Shown: in pieces, positions 28,002-36,645 of the stretch | How positions within the stretch are numbered: position 1 is the first letter of the stretch | Layout: the number at the start of each line of letters is the position of its first letter | NCBI RefSeq assembly: GCF_023509015.1 | Contig: NZ_CP094975.1 | Coordinates: forward strand, 6,069,501 to 6,133,500 | Reading direction: 5' to 3' | DNA from: Pseudomonas abieticivorans | GTDB lineage: Bacteria; Pseudomonadota; Gammaproteobacteria; Pseudomonadales; Pseudomonadaceae | Length of the DNA stretch: 64,000 bases | The notes under the pieces: generated by a model | Told to the model about the DNA's origin: nothing | The model's database searches: none | What the model saw: the letters and a program-made list of their open reading frames with translations, nothing else | Made by a program: the position numbers and the translations under genes

Positions 28002-29063
28002 CTACAGGTTCACGCACACCTGGCCTGCAAACAACAGCCGCGCCGTGCGTACCAGGCCGCAACCGGTGAGGCGCCCATTGTCGGTGTGCACCTGCACGGT
28101 GAACTCGCCACTGGGGTGCTCGACGGCCAGGCGCTTGACGGCACCCTGCGGCACTTGAGCCAGCCCATCGGTCACCGCGCCCTCCAGCAGGCAGGCGGTG
28201 GCGACACTGACGGCGCCAAATACCCCGATAGAGGCGTGGCAACGGTGCGGGATGAAGCTGCGGCTACTGATCGCGCCACCCGCCACCGGCGCGGCCACCA
28301 GGCACATTTTCGGCACACTGCGCTCGCTGACATCGCCCAGGTTCATCAAGGGGCCGACCTGTAGCCGAATCGATTCCAGGCGCGCCTTGAGCTCTGCATC
28401 ATCATTGAGTTGCGCGGCGCTTTCATGGCCGCTGCGCTGTACATCGGCGGCGCGGATCAGTACCACCGGCATGCCATTGTCGATGCACGTGACCTCGATG
28501 CCGTCGATCACATCGCGCAGGTTGCCGGTGGGCAACAGTGCCCCGCAACTGGAGCCGGCGATGTCGTCGAACTCGATGACCACCGCTGCCGCACTGCCCG
28601 GCACGCCGTCGATCACCGTGTCACCCTCGTAATTCACCGCGCCGCCTGGCGTATGCACCAGGGCGGTGGCGGTCTGCCCGGTGTTGACCATAAAGATGCG
28701 CACCCGGGTCTGCGCGCCCTGGGCCTGGACCAGCCCGCGCTCCAGGGCGAAGGGCCCGACCCCGGCCAGGATGTTGCCGCAGTTTTGCCCGTAGTCCACC
28801 CGTGGCTGGTCGACTACCACTTGCGCGAACAGGTAGTCCACATCGATGCCTGGGCGCTGCGAGGGGCTGATGATCGCGACCTTGCTGGTCAACGAGTCGG
28901 CGCCGCCGATGCCGTCGACCTGCCGCGCATCGGGCGAGCCCATGGCCGCCAGCAAAACGCGGTCGCGCAGCTCCTGGGCTTGGGGCAAGTCGGCGGCCAG
29001 GAAGTAGGCACCCTTGGAGGTGCCACCGCGCATCATCAAGCAGGGAATACGCTGTTGGGCCAC
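28002..29063 (-). CDS. galD: 4-oxalomesaconate tautomerase GalD (PrpF family)
   Basis: A 353-residue PrpF-like isomerase with the fold of diaminopimelate epimerase. Features: IPCLMMRGGTSKGAYFLAAD at the N-terminus, DGIGGADSLTSKVA, and NCGNILAGVGPFA (Cys base). In gallate degradation GalD converts the keto form of 4-oxalomesaconate to the enol form, substrate of GalB. It follows galC after 3 bases on the minus strand, in the order galB-galC-galD, as in other pseudomonads. Tricarballylate or methylaconitate isomerases are the alternatives; context favours GalD. Confidence 0.9.
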   Translation of the reverse strand: MAQQRIPCLMMRGGTSKGAYFLAADLPQAQELRDRVLLAAMGSPDARQVDGIGGADSLTSKVAIISPSQRPGIDVDYLFAQVVVDQPRVDYGQNCGNILAGVGPFALERGLVQAQGAQTRVRIFMVNTGQTATALVHTPGGAVNYEGDTVIDGVPGSAAAVVIEFDDIAGSSCGALLPTGNLRDVIDGIEVTCIDNGMPVVLIRAADVQRSGHESAAQLNDDAELKARLESIRLQVGPLMNLGDVSERSVPKMCLVAAPVAGGAISSRSFIPHRCHASIGVFGAVSVATACLLEGAVTDGLAQVPQGAVKRLAVEHPSGEFTVQVHTDNGRLTGCGLVRTARLLFAGQVCVNL

Positions 29064-29066
29064 GGC

Positions 29067-29780
29067 TCAGTCCTCCAATTGTTCCAGGTGGTCGACATAG
29101 CGCAAGCCTTTTTCGGCCAGGCGCGGGCGCATGGCATAGATGTCCAGGCCCAGTTCGCCATTGGCCAGGCGCAGGCGCTTGGCCTCCTCAAGGTCGGCAC
29201 GCTTGCGGGCGGCTTCGACAACCGTTTGCAGTTCCTGGCGACGTACCACCACCACGCCGTCGTCATCGGCCAGTACCACGTCACCGGGGTTGACCAACTG
29301 GCCGGCACAAATGACCGGGATGTTTACCGAGCCCAGGGTTTCCTTGATGGTGCCTTGGGCGTAGACCGCCTTGGACCAGACCTTGAAGCCCATTTCGCGC
29401 AACGTGCGGGTGTCGCGCACCCCCGCATCCAGCACCAACCCGCGCACGCCACGGGCCTGCAAGGAGGTGGCGAGCAGGTCGCCGAAATAGCCATCGCTGC
29501 ACGGCGAGCTGGGCGCCACCACCAGAATGTCCCCCGGCTGGCATTGCTCCACCGCCACATGGAACATCCAATTGTCGCCCGGCGCCACCAGCACCGTCAC
29601 GGCTGAACCGCTGATGGCGCAGTCTTGCTGAATGGGCCGCAGGTGCGGTGCCAGCAAGCCTTTGCGGCCTTGGGATTCGTGCACGGTGGCCACGCCGTAC
29701 TGGGTCAGTTCGTCGATCAAGGCGCTGTCGGCCCGCTGGATGTGGCGTACCACGACGCCGGTTTTCCCGACCAGGCTCAT
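29067..29780 (-). CDS. galC: 4-carboxy-4-hydroxy-2-oxoadipate aldolase GalC
   Basis: A 237-residue class II pyruvate aldolase of the RraA-like/LigK family. Active-site regions: [31 protein letters not shown] and [11 protein letters not shown] (Arg-Asp), [12 protein letters not shown]. It splits 4-carboxy-4-hydroxy-2-oxoadipate into pyruvate and oxaloacetate, the last step of gallate degradation. I use the ATG at 29780 ([14 protein letters not shown]), which overlaps the stop of galB by four bases (29777-29780), implying coupling. Confidence 0.92.
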   Translation of the reverse strand: MSLVGKTGVVVRHIQRADSALIDELTQYGVATVHESQGRKGLLAPHLRPIQQDCAISGSAVTVLVAPGDNWMFHVAVEQCQPGDILVVAPSSPCSDGYFGDLLATSLQARGVRGLVLDAGVRDTRTLREMGFKVWSKAVYAQGTIKETLGSVNIPVICAGQLVNPGDVVLADDDGVVVVRRQELQTVVEAARKRADLEEAKRLRLANGELGLDIYAMRPRLAEKGLRYVDHLEQLED

Positions 29781-30520
29781 CCCAGGTTCTCCGTCACGCG
29801 AGGGAACAGGCTCTGATAGCCCTCCCCGTAGATGATGTCTTTCTTGGCAGTGATGCCGATGTTGCGCTTGGCCTGCACGCCGCGCTGCAGGGCGACGCGG
29901 GTGTAGTACTCCCACAGGTGCTCTTGGCCGGCCATGCACTGGATGGCCGCGTACTTGCGGTCCCATACCGAGGTAATGTCCAGCAGCACGTCGGGCTTCC
30001 ACTCGCACTGCTCGGGCTGGTGCGGCTCGAAGCTGTACACCGGCGGCGCACCGACGATCTTTTCGCCGGGCTTGTAGCCTTCGGCCTGGGCGATGATCCG
30101 CGCTTCCTGGGCCAGATGGGTGGCCAGGGGGTGGTCGTAATTGTAGGGGTCTTTGAGCGAGTGGCTGAGCACGAACTCCGGCTGCACCCGACGGTATACA
30201 TCGGCCAGGCGGAATAGGGTGTCGGTGTCGGCGCGCATCGGGTAGTCGCCGATGTCGAAGAACTCCACGGTGGCACCCAGGATGTCGGCCGCCGCCTGGG
30301 CTTCCTGGCGGCGCGCCGCCTTGACCTTGTCTTCGCTCATTTCGCCCTTGCGCCACAGCTTGGCCGACTCGCCCCGCTCGCCGAACGACAGGCAAACAAT
30401 GTGCACGCCGTAGCCTTGCGCCGCATGCAGGGCAATGGCACCACCGGCACGCCAGACGAAATCGGCGGAATGGGCACTGACGACCAGTGCAGTCTTGGAT
30501 GGGTTGGCAGGCATGTTCAA
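29777..30520 (-). CDS. galB: 4-oxalomesaconate hydratase GalB
   Basis: A 247-residue Zn enzyme of the PIG-L deacetylase superfamily. The metal motif is seen as SAHSADFVW (the AHPDD-like site modified as in GalB), and the second His in [11 protein letters not shown]. It hydrates 4-oxalomesaconate to 4-carboxy-4-hydroxy-2-oxoadipate, which GalC cleaves. The start is at 30520 or at Met 3 (30514). First gene of galBCD; the divergent LysR gene starts 102 bases away, and the gap should hold the operator. Confidence 0.92.
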   Translation of the reverse strand: MNMPANPSKTALVVSAHSADFVWRAGGAIALHAAQGYGVHIVCLSFGERGESAKLWRKGEMSEDKVKAARRQEAQAAADILGATVEFFDIGDYPMRADTDTLFRLADVYRRVQPEFVLSHSLKDPYNYDHPLATHLAQEARIIAQAEGYKPGEKIVGAPPVYSFEPHQPEQCEWKPDVLLDITSVWDRKYAAIQCMAGQEHLWEYYTRVALQRGVQAKRNIGITAKKDIIYGEGYQSLFPRVTENLG

Positions 30521-30622
30521 CTCCGCAAGGTGGGTAGGCCTTCATGCTGGCATGCAGGCTTTGCGGCGAATAATGCGTTCAGTTAGGCTAGCCATACTTT
30601 TTGTTTATGAGGGAGCCTGGCC

Positions 30623-31819
30623 ATGTCCGATTTGCCCAACCTGCTGCAGGTGCGCGCGTTCGTGCGGGTGGCTGACCAGGGCAGTGTCTCGCGGGCCTCG
30701 GGCACGCTGTTTCGCGCCCAATCGGTGGTGACCCGGGCCATACGCGACCTGGAGGTGCGGCTGGACGTGCCGCTGTTCGAGCGTCACGCCAGCGGCATGC
30801 TGCTGACCGATTACGGCAAGCGCGTGCTGACCCGGGCGCGGCGCATCCTGGCAGAGCTTGCGCAGGTGCCCAACCTGCTGGGCAATGTCGCCGCCCATGC
30901 GGCAGAGCCGGTCTACCTGTTCAATGCCAGGCGCCTGGAACTGTTCATCAGCCTGTGCCAAACCCGGCACATGCAAACCGTCGCCAGCCTGTTCGGCCTG
31001 ACCCAGCCGGCGGTGAGCGCGGCCCTCAAAGTGCTGGAAAGCGGCAGCGGCTGCCTGTTGTTCGAGCGCTCCTCGCGTGGCCTGCAGCCTACCCGGGCCG
31101 CCGGCGAGATTCTCGCACCGATCCGCCGGGCCCTGAACGAGCTGCGCCACATCGACGCCGACATCGCGGCCCTGCGTGGCACCTTGCAAGGCGTCGTCAC
31201 CGTCGGCGCCCTGCCCCTGGGGCGCAGCAGTATCCTGCCACGTGCGATCATCGCGCTCACCACCGAGCACCCCGGCGTGCGCGTGGCCACCAACGAAAGC
31301 CCGTTCGACCTGTTGGCCTCGGACCTGCGCGCCGGCGACGTGGATTTCGTGTTGGGGGCCCTGCGCCCGGCCGACTTTGCCAGCGACCTGCACGGCGAAG
31401 CGTTGCTGACCGAGCCTATGGTGTTGCTGGCCCGCCGGGACCACCCGCTGCAAGGCCGTGCCTTGCAAGTGGCAGACCTGGCCGACGCCCGCTGGGTGCT
31501 GTCACGTGCAGGCTCGCCGGCGCGGGCGCTGTTGCAGCGCCAGTTCGATGATTGGGGGGTGGCGGCGCCGATTCCGGTGGTGGAGTCGGCTGACCTGGCG
31601 ATCATTCGCGGGCTGTTGTTGGGCTCGGACATGATCGCAGCTGTATCGGCGCACCAGCTGTCTCATGAACTGGACAGCGGGCAGTTGCAGCAACTGGCGT
31701 TGGCGTTGCCAATCACCACTAGACCCATCGGTCTTATTTATCGCAGTGCCGGCTTGCATTCGCCCGCCGCGCAAGCGTTGCTGGAGGCGATCCGGGGGGT
31801 GGTGTCAGCTTCAGCGTAA
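30623..31819 (+). CDS. galR: LysR family regulator with two N-terminal HTH domains (GalR-like)
   Basis: A 398-residue LysR protein, about 90 residues longer than usual. The extra length is a second HTH: the first at about residues 5-60 (RAFVRVADQGSVSRASGTLF, FERHASGMLLT), the second at about 100-160 (LELFISLCQTRHMQTVASLF, LTQPAVSAALKVLE, FERSSRGLQPT). The C-terminal substrate-binding domain (about 185-398) follows the second. It lies divergent from galBCD and convergent with galA, so it likely activates gallate genes; the name is by context. Confidence 0.82.
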   Translation: MSDLPNLLQVRAFVRVADQGSVSRASGTLFRAQSVVTRAIRDLEVRLDVPLFERHASGMLLTDYGKRVLTRARRILAELAQVPNLLGNVAAHAAEPVYLFNARRLELFISLCQTRHMQTVASLFGLTQPAVSAALKVLESGSGCLLFERSSRGLQPTRAAGEILAPIRRALNELRHIDADIAALRGTLQGVVTVGALPLGRSSILPRAIIALTTEHPGVRVATNESPFDLLASDLRAGDVDFVLGALRPADFASDLHGEALLTEPMVLLARRDHPLQGRALQVADLADARWVLSRAGSPARALLQRQFDDWGVAAPIPVVESADLAIIRGLLLGSDMIAAVSAHQLSHELDSGQLQQLALALPITTRPIGLIYRSAGLHSPAAQALLEAIRGVVSASA

Positions 31820-31830
31820 AAGCTTTAGCC

Positions 31831-33087
31831 TCAACGCTTGCCCGACACCGAATACAATACCTGCTGATTGCGGGTCTTCTGAAAGTCCTCAAGGCTCAAG
31901 CCCTTCATTGCCGAATAGATGTGCAGGTTTGACACCCCCACTACCGCGCCCAGCTTCTCCAGCAAGAAGAAAATCACCCCATACTGCAACAACCCCAGCC
32001 AATCCAGGCGTCGCAGCAATTCGCATTCCACTTCGCTCAACTGCGCCTCGGCAAACAGCCCCTCGGGGTCGGAGAGCAAGCGCGCCCGCCACTCAGGCTT
32101 GATCATCTGGTGCAAGAAGCGGTTCAGGCGATAGGCATCGTGGCAACGCTCAAGGGTAAAGGGATAGGTACCCGGCAGGCTTTCCACTCCCCTCAACTGC
32201 TCGGCCATGTGCTCGCGATGGCGTGCGTGCACATCCACCGGCACTTCGCGGGCCTGGTTTTCCAGCACCAGGGTGGCAATGCCGGTCATCGAGGGCAGGT
32301 AGTAGCTCTGGTGGCGCTTGACCACGTTGGCCGACAAGGCGCCACGCATGATCAGCCAGGTAATGACTTCCGAACCTTCCATGCCGCCCAGTTCCGCGTA
32401 CTCGGCCACGGTCAGTTCGGTCAGGCGTTCAGGGTCATTGACCAGCAGGTCGAGAAACTGCGCATCCCAATCCGGGTTGTTAAAGCCACAGCGCTCGCCG
32501 TGTACCTGGTGCGACACCCCGCCCGTGGCGACCACGGCCACCTTCAGGTCCTCGGGGAAGCTCTCGATGGCCCGGCGCAATGCCTGGCCCAGCTTGTAGC
32601 AGCGCTTGGCGCTGGGAATGGGAAACTGCAACACGCCCACTTGCAGCGGCACCACCTGCACCGGCCACTCGGTGTCAAATGGCAGCAACGCCGACAAAGG
32701 CGAGAACAACCCGTGGTCCAATGGCTTGTCACGAAAAAACGCCATGTCGAACTCATCGCTCATCAGGCTCTGGCCAATGTGCCGCGACAGCGCCGCATGG
32801 CCGCCGATGGCCGGCAGGTCGCGACGCCCACCGCCTTCGTCAGCCACGTCATAGCGATCGTCCACGCCCAGGGCAAACGCGGAGTAATGGTCGAAGAAAA
32901 ACGACGTCACGTGGTCGTTGAACACGTAAAAAAGCACGTCCGGTTTGTGCTCGTCGAGCCAGGCCTTGATCGGCTCGAAGCTTTCGAAGATCGGCGCCCA
33001 GGCCGCCTCGCTCTGCTTGTTGTGGTCTACGGCAAAGCCGATGGTGGGCGTATGGGATACCGCGAGTCCGCCGATGATGCGTGCCAT
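31831..33087 (-). CDS. galA: gallate dioxygenase GalA
   Basis: A 418-residue extradiol dioxygenase of the LigAB type in one chain: N-terminal LigB-like catalytic domain (residues 1 to about 280; His12 in VSHTPTIG, FNDHVTSFFFDHY, TGGVSHQVHG) and a C-terminal LigA-like domain (about 300-418; YRLNRFLHQMIKPEWRARLL). It opens gallate to 4-oxalomesaconate with Fe(II) and O2. The ATG at 33087 (MARIIGGLAVSH) fits the family start. It is convergent with galR. The transporter and porin genes of the pathway are not in the window. Confidence 0.93.
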   Translation of the reverse strand: MARIIGGLAVSHTPTIGFAVDHNKQSEAAWAPIFESFEPIKAWLDEHKPDVLFYVFNDHVTSFFFDHYSAFALGVDDRYDVADEGGGRRDLPAIGGHAALSRHIGQSLMSDEFDMAFFRDKPLDHGLFSPLSALLPFDTEWPVQVVPLQVGVLQFPIPSAKRCYKLGQALRRAIESFPEDLKVAVVATGGVSHQVHGERCGFNNPDWDAQFLDLLVNDPERLTELTVAEYAELGGMEGSEVITWLIMRGALSANVVKRHQSYYLPSMTGIATLVLENQAREVPVDVHARHREHMAEQLRGVESLPGTYPFTLERCHDAYRLNRFLHQMIKPEWRARLLSDPEGLFAEAQLSEVECELLRRLDWLGLLQYGVIFFLLEKLGAVVGVSNLHIYSAMKGLSLEDFQKTRNQQVLYSVSGKR

Positions 33088-33182
33088 GCAAGGCAACCTC
33101 TGACAATCGTGATGATACCCGAGGCTAAATCAAGGCGGCGTCGCTGTCGTCTGTGTAATGGTTAAGCAGGCATCTATTTTGT

Positions 33183-35480
33183 TTATCGGCCCACACCCTT
33201 GGGTGGGTCAAACGCCGTGACCGGCGGCAATTGGCCCAACCATCGCTCGATCTCGACGCTGGCGGTTTGCGCCGAGCAACCCTGAGACAGGCGCGAGGCC
33301 GGCACGTCATCGGTCAACACATTGGGGTTGCCGTGTTTTTCCAGGCTGCCCGGTACCCCGTGGTCGAGCGGGTCGAACCAGGCCCCGGTGGCAATCTGCA
33401 CCACACCCGGGCGGATGCCGTCGCTAAGGATGACGCCTGCCAGGAAAGCCCCGCGGTCATTGAACACGCGCACCACCTCGCCCGCCTGGATGCCACGCGC
33501 CAGGGCGTCATCGGGGTGCAGGGTGAGCGGCTCGCGCGCGTGTATCTTCGAGCCGCGGCTGTAGCTGCCGTGGTCGTATTGGCTGTGCAGGCGGGTTTTC
33601 GGTTGGTTGGACAGCAGGCGCAGCGGGTAGGCATCGCTGGGGTTGCCCAACCACACGGGGTGGCCCGGGCAGTCGGGGTAAGCGAAACTTTCGATGCGCT
33701 GGCTGAAAATCTCGATGCGCCCCGAGGGCGTCGGCAAGGGGTAAGCCTGCGGGTCGCGGCAAAAATCCTCCAGCAAAATCATGTCGTGCGCCGGGTAAGC
33801 GACCTCAAGGTGGCCCAGGGCCCAGAACTGCTCGAACCCTGGCAACTCGATGCCATGCTCCCCGGCCCGTTCGTGGGATTGATCGTAAATGTGCTGCAAC
33901 CACTGCGTGCTATCGCGCCCCTCGGTAAACGCCTCGGCAAACCCGAGCCGCTGGGCCAGGTCTGCGAAAATCCCATAGTCATCCCGCGCCTGCCCCACCG
34001 GTTCGATGGCCCGCTTCATCGCGACCATGAAACGATCGGAAGCCGCGCTGCCGATGTCGTCGCGCTCCAGCGCCGTGGTGGCGGGCAAGACGATGTCGGC
34101 GTATTTAGCCTGAGCGGTCCAATATTGCTCATGGACGATGATCGTCTCGGGGCGCTGCCAGGCGCTGATAAACCGATTGAGGTCCTGGTGGTGATGGAAG
34201 GCATTGCCGCCCGCCCAGTACACCAGTTTGATGTCCGGGTAATGGCGTTGCTGGCCGTTGTAGTCGAAAGCCGCGCCGGGGTTGAGCAGCATGTCGCTGA
34301 TGCGCGCTACCGGGATGAAATCGCGCACCGGGTTGCTGCCTTGGGAAAACCGTGGCCCGGAAAACGCCTTGCGCCCACTGCCGGTGTTGTTCATGCAGCC
34401 ATAGCCCAAGCCAAAGCCACCACCGGGCAAGCCGATCTGGCCCAACAACGTGGCCAGGGTTACGCTCATCCAGAAGGGTTGCTCGCCATGCACCGCGCGT
34501 TGCAACGAGTAGGCAACGTTGATCAGGGTGCGCTGGCTGGCCATCTTGCGCGCCAGGAGGGTGATCGCCTGGGCATCGATCCCGGTCAACGGCGCTGCCC
34601 AGCCCGGGGTCTTGGCGATGCCATCGCTGCGCCCCGACAGGTACTCGGCAAAACGATCGAAGCCTGTGCTGTAGCGGTCGATGAATGCTCGGTCGTGCAG
34701 GCCTTCGCTGACCAGCACGTGGGCCAGGGCCAGCATCAGGGCGGTGTCGCTGCCCGGCTTGATGGGCAACCACTGATTACGCTCGGGGCCTTGCAGGTCG
34801 TCGCGCAGGGGGCTGATATTGATGAATTCGACGCCGGCCGCCGACATGTCCTGCAGCGCCGTGCCGAGCAGGTGGTCGCTGGCGCCACCGGGGCTGGTTT
34901 GGGCGTTCTTGGCCGGCAGGCCGCCGAAGGCGACGAACAACTCGCAATGCTCGGCCAGGTTGCGCCAGGAGGTGTGTTGGGCCAGCAGCCAGTCCATGTT
35001 GCCGACGATGTGCGGCATCAGCACCCGCCCCGCCCCCAGGCTGTAGCTGTCGACACTGGCCACGTAGCCGCCATGACCGTTGAGAAAACGGTGCAGCTGG
35101 CTTTGCGCATGGTGGAAGCGCCCAGCGCTGCCCCAGCCGTAGCTGCCGCCAAAGATCGCACTGTTGCCGTGTTTTGCCTTGACCTGTTTCAGTTGCTCGG
35201 CCACCAGCGCCAAGGCCACCTCCCAACTGACTTCGACAAACGGCTCCTGGCCCCTCAGCTCCGGGCTTGAGCCCGGCGCCTCGAGAAAGCTGCGGCGCAC
35301 CGCCGGGCGCTTGATGCGGGTGTCGGAGGTAATGGCGCCCACCAGCGAATCGCCGATGGGCGACGGGTCCTTGTCCCACAGCGCCGGCAGCATGGCGCGC
35401 AATTGGCCATCGACCACCTGCGGGCGGTACACGCCCCAATGCAGCGAGGTCAGGGCCTCGGGTGCCTTCAATTCAGTCAT
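33183..35480 (-). CDS. molybdopterin oxidoreductase, BisC/TorZ type
   Basis: A 765-residue member of the DMSO reductase family that uses bis-MGD. The N-terminus LTSLHWGVYRP has no Fe-S cysteines, the Mo ligand is the Ser in VDSYSLGAGRV, and the MGD-binding regions GGNAFHHHQDLNRF, HEQYWTAQAKYADIVLPAT and the C-terminal HPDDALARGIQAGEVVRVFN are clear. No Tat signal is seen, so it is probably cytoplasmic, like biotin sulfoxide reductase BisC. Substrates would be S- or N-oxides such as biotin or methionine sulfoxide. The ATG at 35480 is preferred over an upstream extension. It lies 96 bases upstream of galA on the same strand. Confidence 0.88.
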   Translation of the reverse strand: MTELKAPEALTSLHWGVYRPQVVDGQLRAMLPALWDKDPSPIGDSLVGAITSDTRIKRPAVRRSFLEAPGSSPELRGQEPFVEVSWEVALALVAEQLKQVKAKHGNSAIFGGSYGWGSAGRFHHAQSQLHRFLNGHGGYVASVDSYSLGAGRVLMPHIVGNMDWLLAQHTSWRNLAEHCELFVAFGGLPAKNAQTSPGGASDHLLGTALQDMSAAGVEFINISPLRDDLQGPERNQWLPIKPGSDTALMLALAHVLVSEGLHDRAFIDRYSTGFDRFAEYLSGRSDGIAKTPGWAAPLTGIDAQAITLLARKMASQRTLINVAYSLQRAVHGEQPFWMSVTLATLLGQIGLPGGGFGLGYGCMNNTGSGRKAFSGPRFSQGSNPVRDFIPVARISDMLLNPGAAFDYNGQQRHYPDIKLVYWAGGNAFHHHQDLNRFISAWQRPETIIVHEQYWTAQAKYADIVLPATTALERDDIGSAASDRFMVAMKRAIEPVGQARDDYGIFADLAQRLGFAEAFTEGRDSTQWLQHIYDQSHERAGEHGIELPGFEQFWALGHLEVAYPAHDMILLEDFCRDPQAYPLPTPSGRIEIFSQRIESFAYPDCPGHPVWLGNPSDAYPLRLLSNQPKTRLHSQYDHGSYSRGSKIHAREPLTLHPDDALARGIQAGEVVRVFNDRGAFLAGVILSDGIRPGVVQIATGAWFDPLDHGVPGSLEKHGNPNVLTDDVPASRLSQGCSAQTASVEIERWLGQLPPVTAFDPPKGVGR

Positions 35481-35661
35481 CGCCCAACCCCAGGGTTTGC
35501 AGTATGTGCGTGCGCAGCTTGACCAGGTAAGGATCGTCACGCCGCCGCGGGTAGTCGCGTTGGTTAGCGGTTTTTTTTAAAACCTTAACACCCAATCAAT
35601 GACGACATGAATTAATTTTAGATATAACTAATATGCAAATTAATATTCACGGAGCGCAGCC

Positions 35662-35940
35662 ATGCCTTGCGTGACTTACAGCTCGCCACATACCTTTTCC
35701 AATGCCCTGTCGCCGGCCCAGGCGGCCGTGGCCAGCGCGTGCCTAGGCATCATTACGTCCAAGGACGGCGATGCGTTACGCGCACGATTAATGGCCAACA
35801 TCCTCCATTGGCGCCAACGCCTCGACCAAGGGGGCCTACAGACTTACGGCGCGCCCTTGCCCATCGTTTGCGTGCCGATGGGCAGCGAACGCCTGGCGCG
35901 ACACTGCCCCACGATCAGCCCTTTCTTGTTAAGTATTTAA
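35662..35940 (+). pseudogene. fragment of an alpha-oxoamine synthase-type PLP enzyme
   Basis: The 92-codon frame contains FSNALSPAQAAVASACLGII, GDALRARLMANILHWRQRL and PIVCVPMGSERLAR, which match the small C-terminal domain of 8-amino-7-oxononanoate synthase/glycine C-acetyltransferase relatives (about 400 residues). The large PLP domain and the true C-terminus are absent: the frame ends in unrelated residues after GSERLAR. An ATG preceded by GGAGCG makes it look intact. It sits in an AT-rich stretch, suggesting a remnant left by recombination. Confidence 0.65.
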
Positions 35941-36148
35941 CACTAATAAAACTAAAGCTGCATATACACCTTAGACATAAAACAATATGAAAATATGCTT
36001 TCGATAAGTCATGCCTTGAACGCACCAGCGAACTTCCAAACCCACTCGTCGGAACTGTTATTTTTGACAGTTACCGTGTTACTAGAGCGTGCGCATCCTA
36101 GAGGCGAAATACTTGTATTTCTTCCAAAATAATGACAGGAGAACGACG

Positions 36149-36370
36149 ATGGCCACAGGAAGCGTTAAACATATTTTCGATAAAAAAGGGTTTGGTTTCA
36201 TAACTCCAGATGAGGGTGATGAAGATCTTTACTTTCATATAAAATCAGTCGAGACGGGCGACTCCGGTATACAGTCATTGTCCGATGGTGATCGGGTATC
36301 CTACGAGGATGGAGCAGTCGACGCGAACGGCAGGAAGATTGCGACCCACGTTGTTGTTCTTGCGCGTTGA
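36149..36370 (+). CDS. unusual cold-shock domain protein
   Basis: A 73-residue single cold-shock domain that binds single-stranded nucleic acid. RNP1 is KGFGFI as normal, but RNP2 reads DLYFHI instead of the usual DVFVHF, and the loop GDEDLYFHIKSVETGDSGIQ differs from the CspA type. The gene is clearly lower in GC than its neighbours and uses AT-rich codons, as does the 208-base leader before it. AGGAGAA precedes the ATG. A weak inverted repeat TAGCAGC/GCTGCTA lies just after the stop. Likely acquired by transfer. Confidence 0.87.
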   Translation: MATGSVKHIFDKKGFGFITPDEGDEDLYFHIKSVETGDSGIQSLSDGDRVSYEDGAVDANGRKIATHVVVLAR

Positions 36371-36645
36371 ATTCATCAGTTTTATAGCAGCGCTCTATCA
36401 AAAGGGGCTGCTACGCAGGCTCATTGCAGTCTCGCGCAGCGGCTCTGCTTCCAACCGTCGATCCCTTCGGGCCTGATCGTAGCCTGAGGCGGTCAGCGCG
36501 TCATTGCCTTCACACTACCCCCAGCCCGCCCAAACAGGCAGAGAGCCTCAAGAAATTGGCAAGCACACACAAGCATCAGGCCGGTGCAATCGCGCAGAGT
36601 AGTAAAAACAACAACCGCCACCGACCCTCTTCAGGAATGCGCACC
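36371..36645 (+). promoter_or_regulatory. leader region of the amine oxidase gene
   Basis: A 275-base stretch with no supported gene. It covers the end of the cold-shock gene unit and the probable promoter of tynA, where FeaR (39001-39900) would be expected to bind. I see no sharp -10/-35 pair. Confidence 0.3.
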
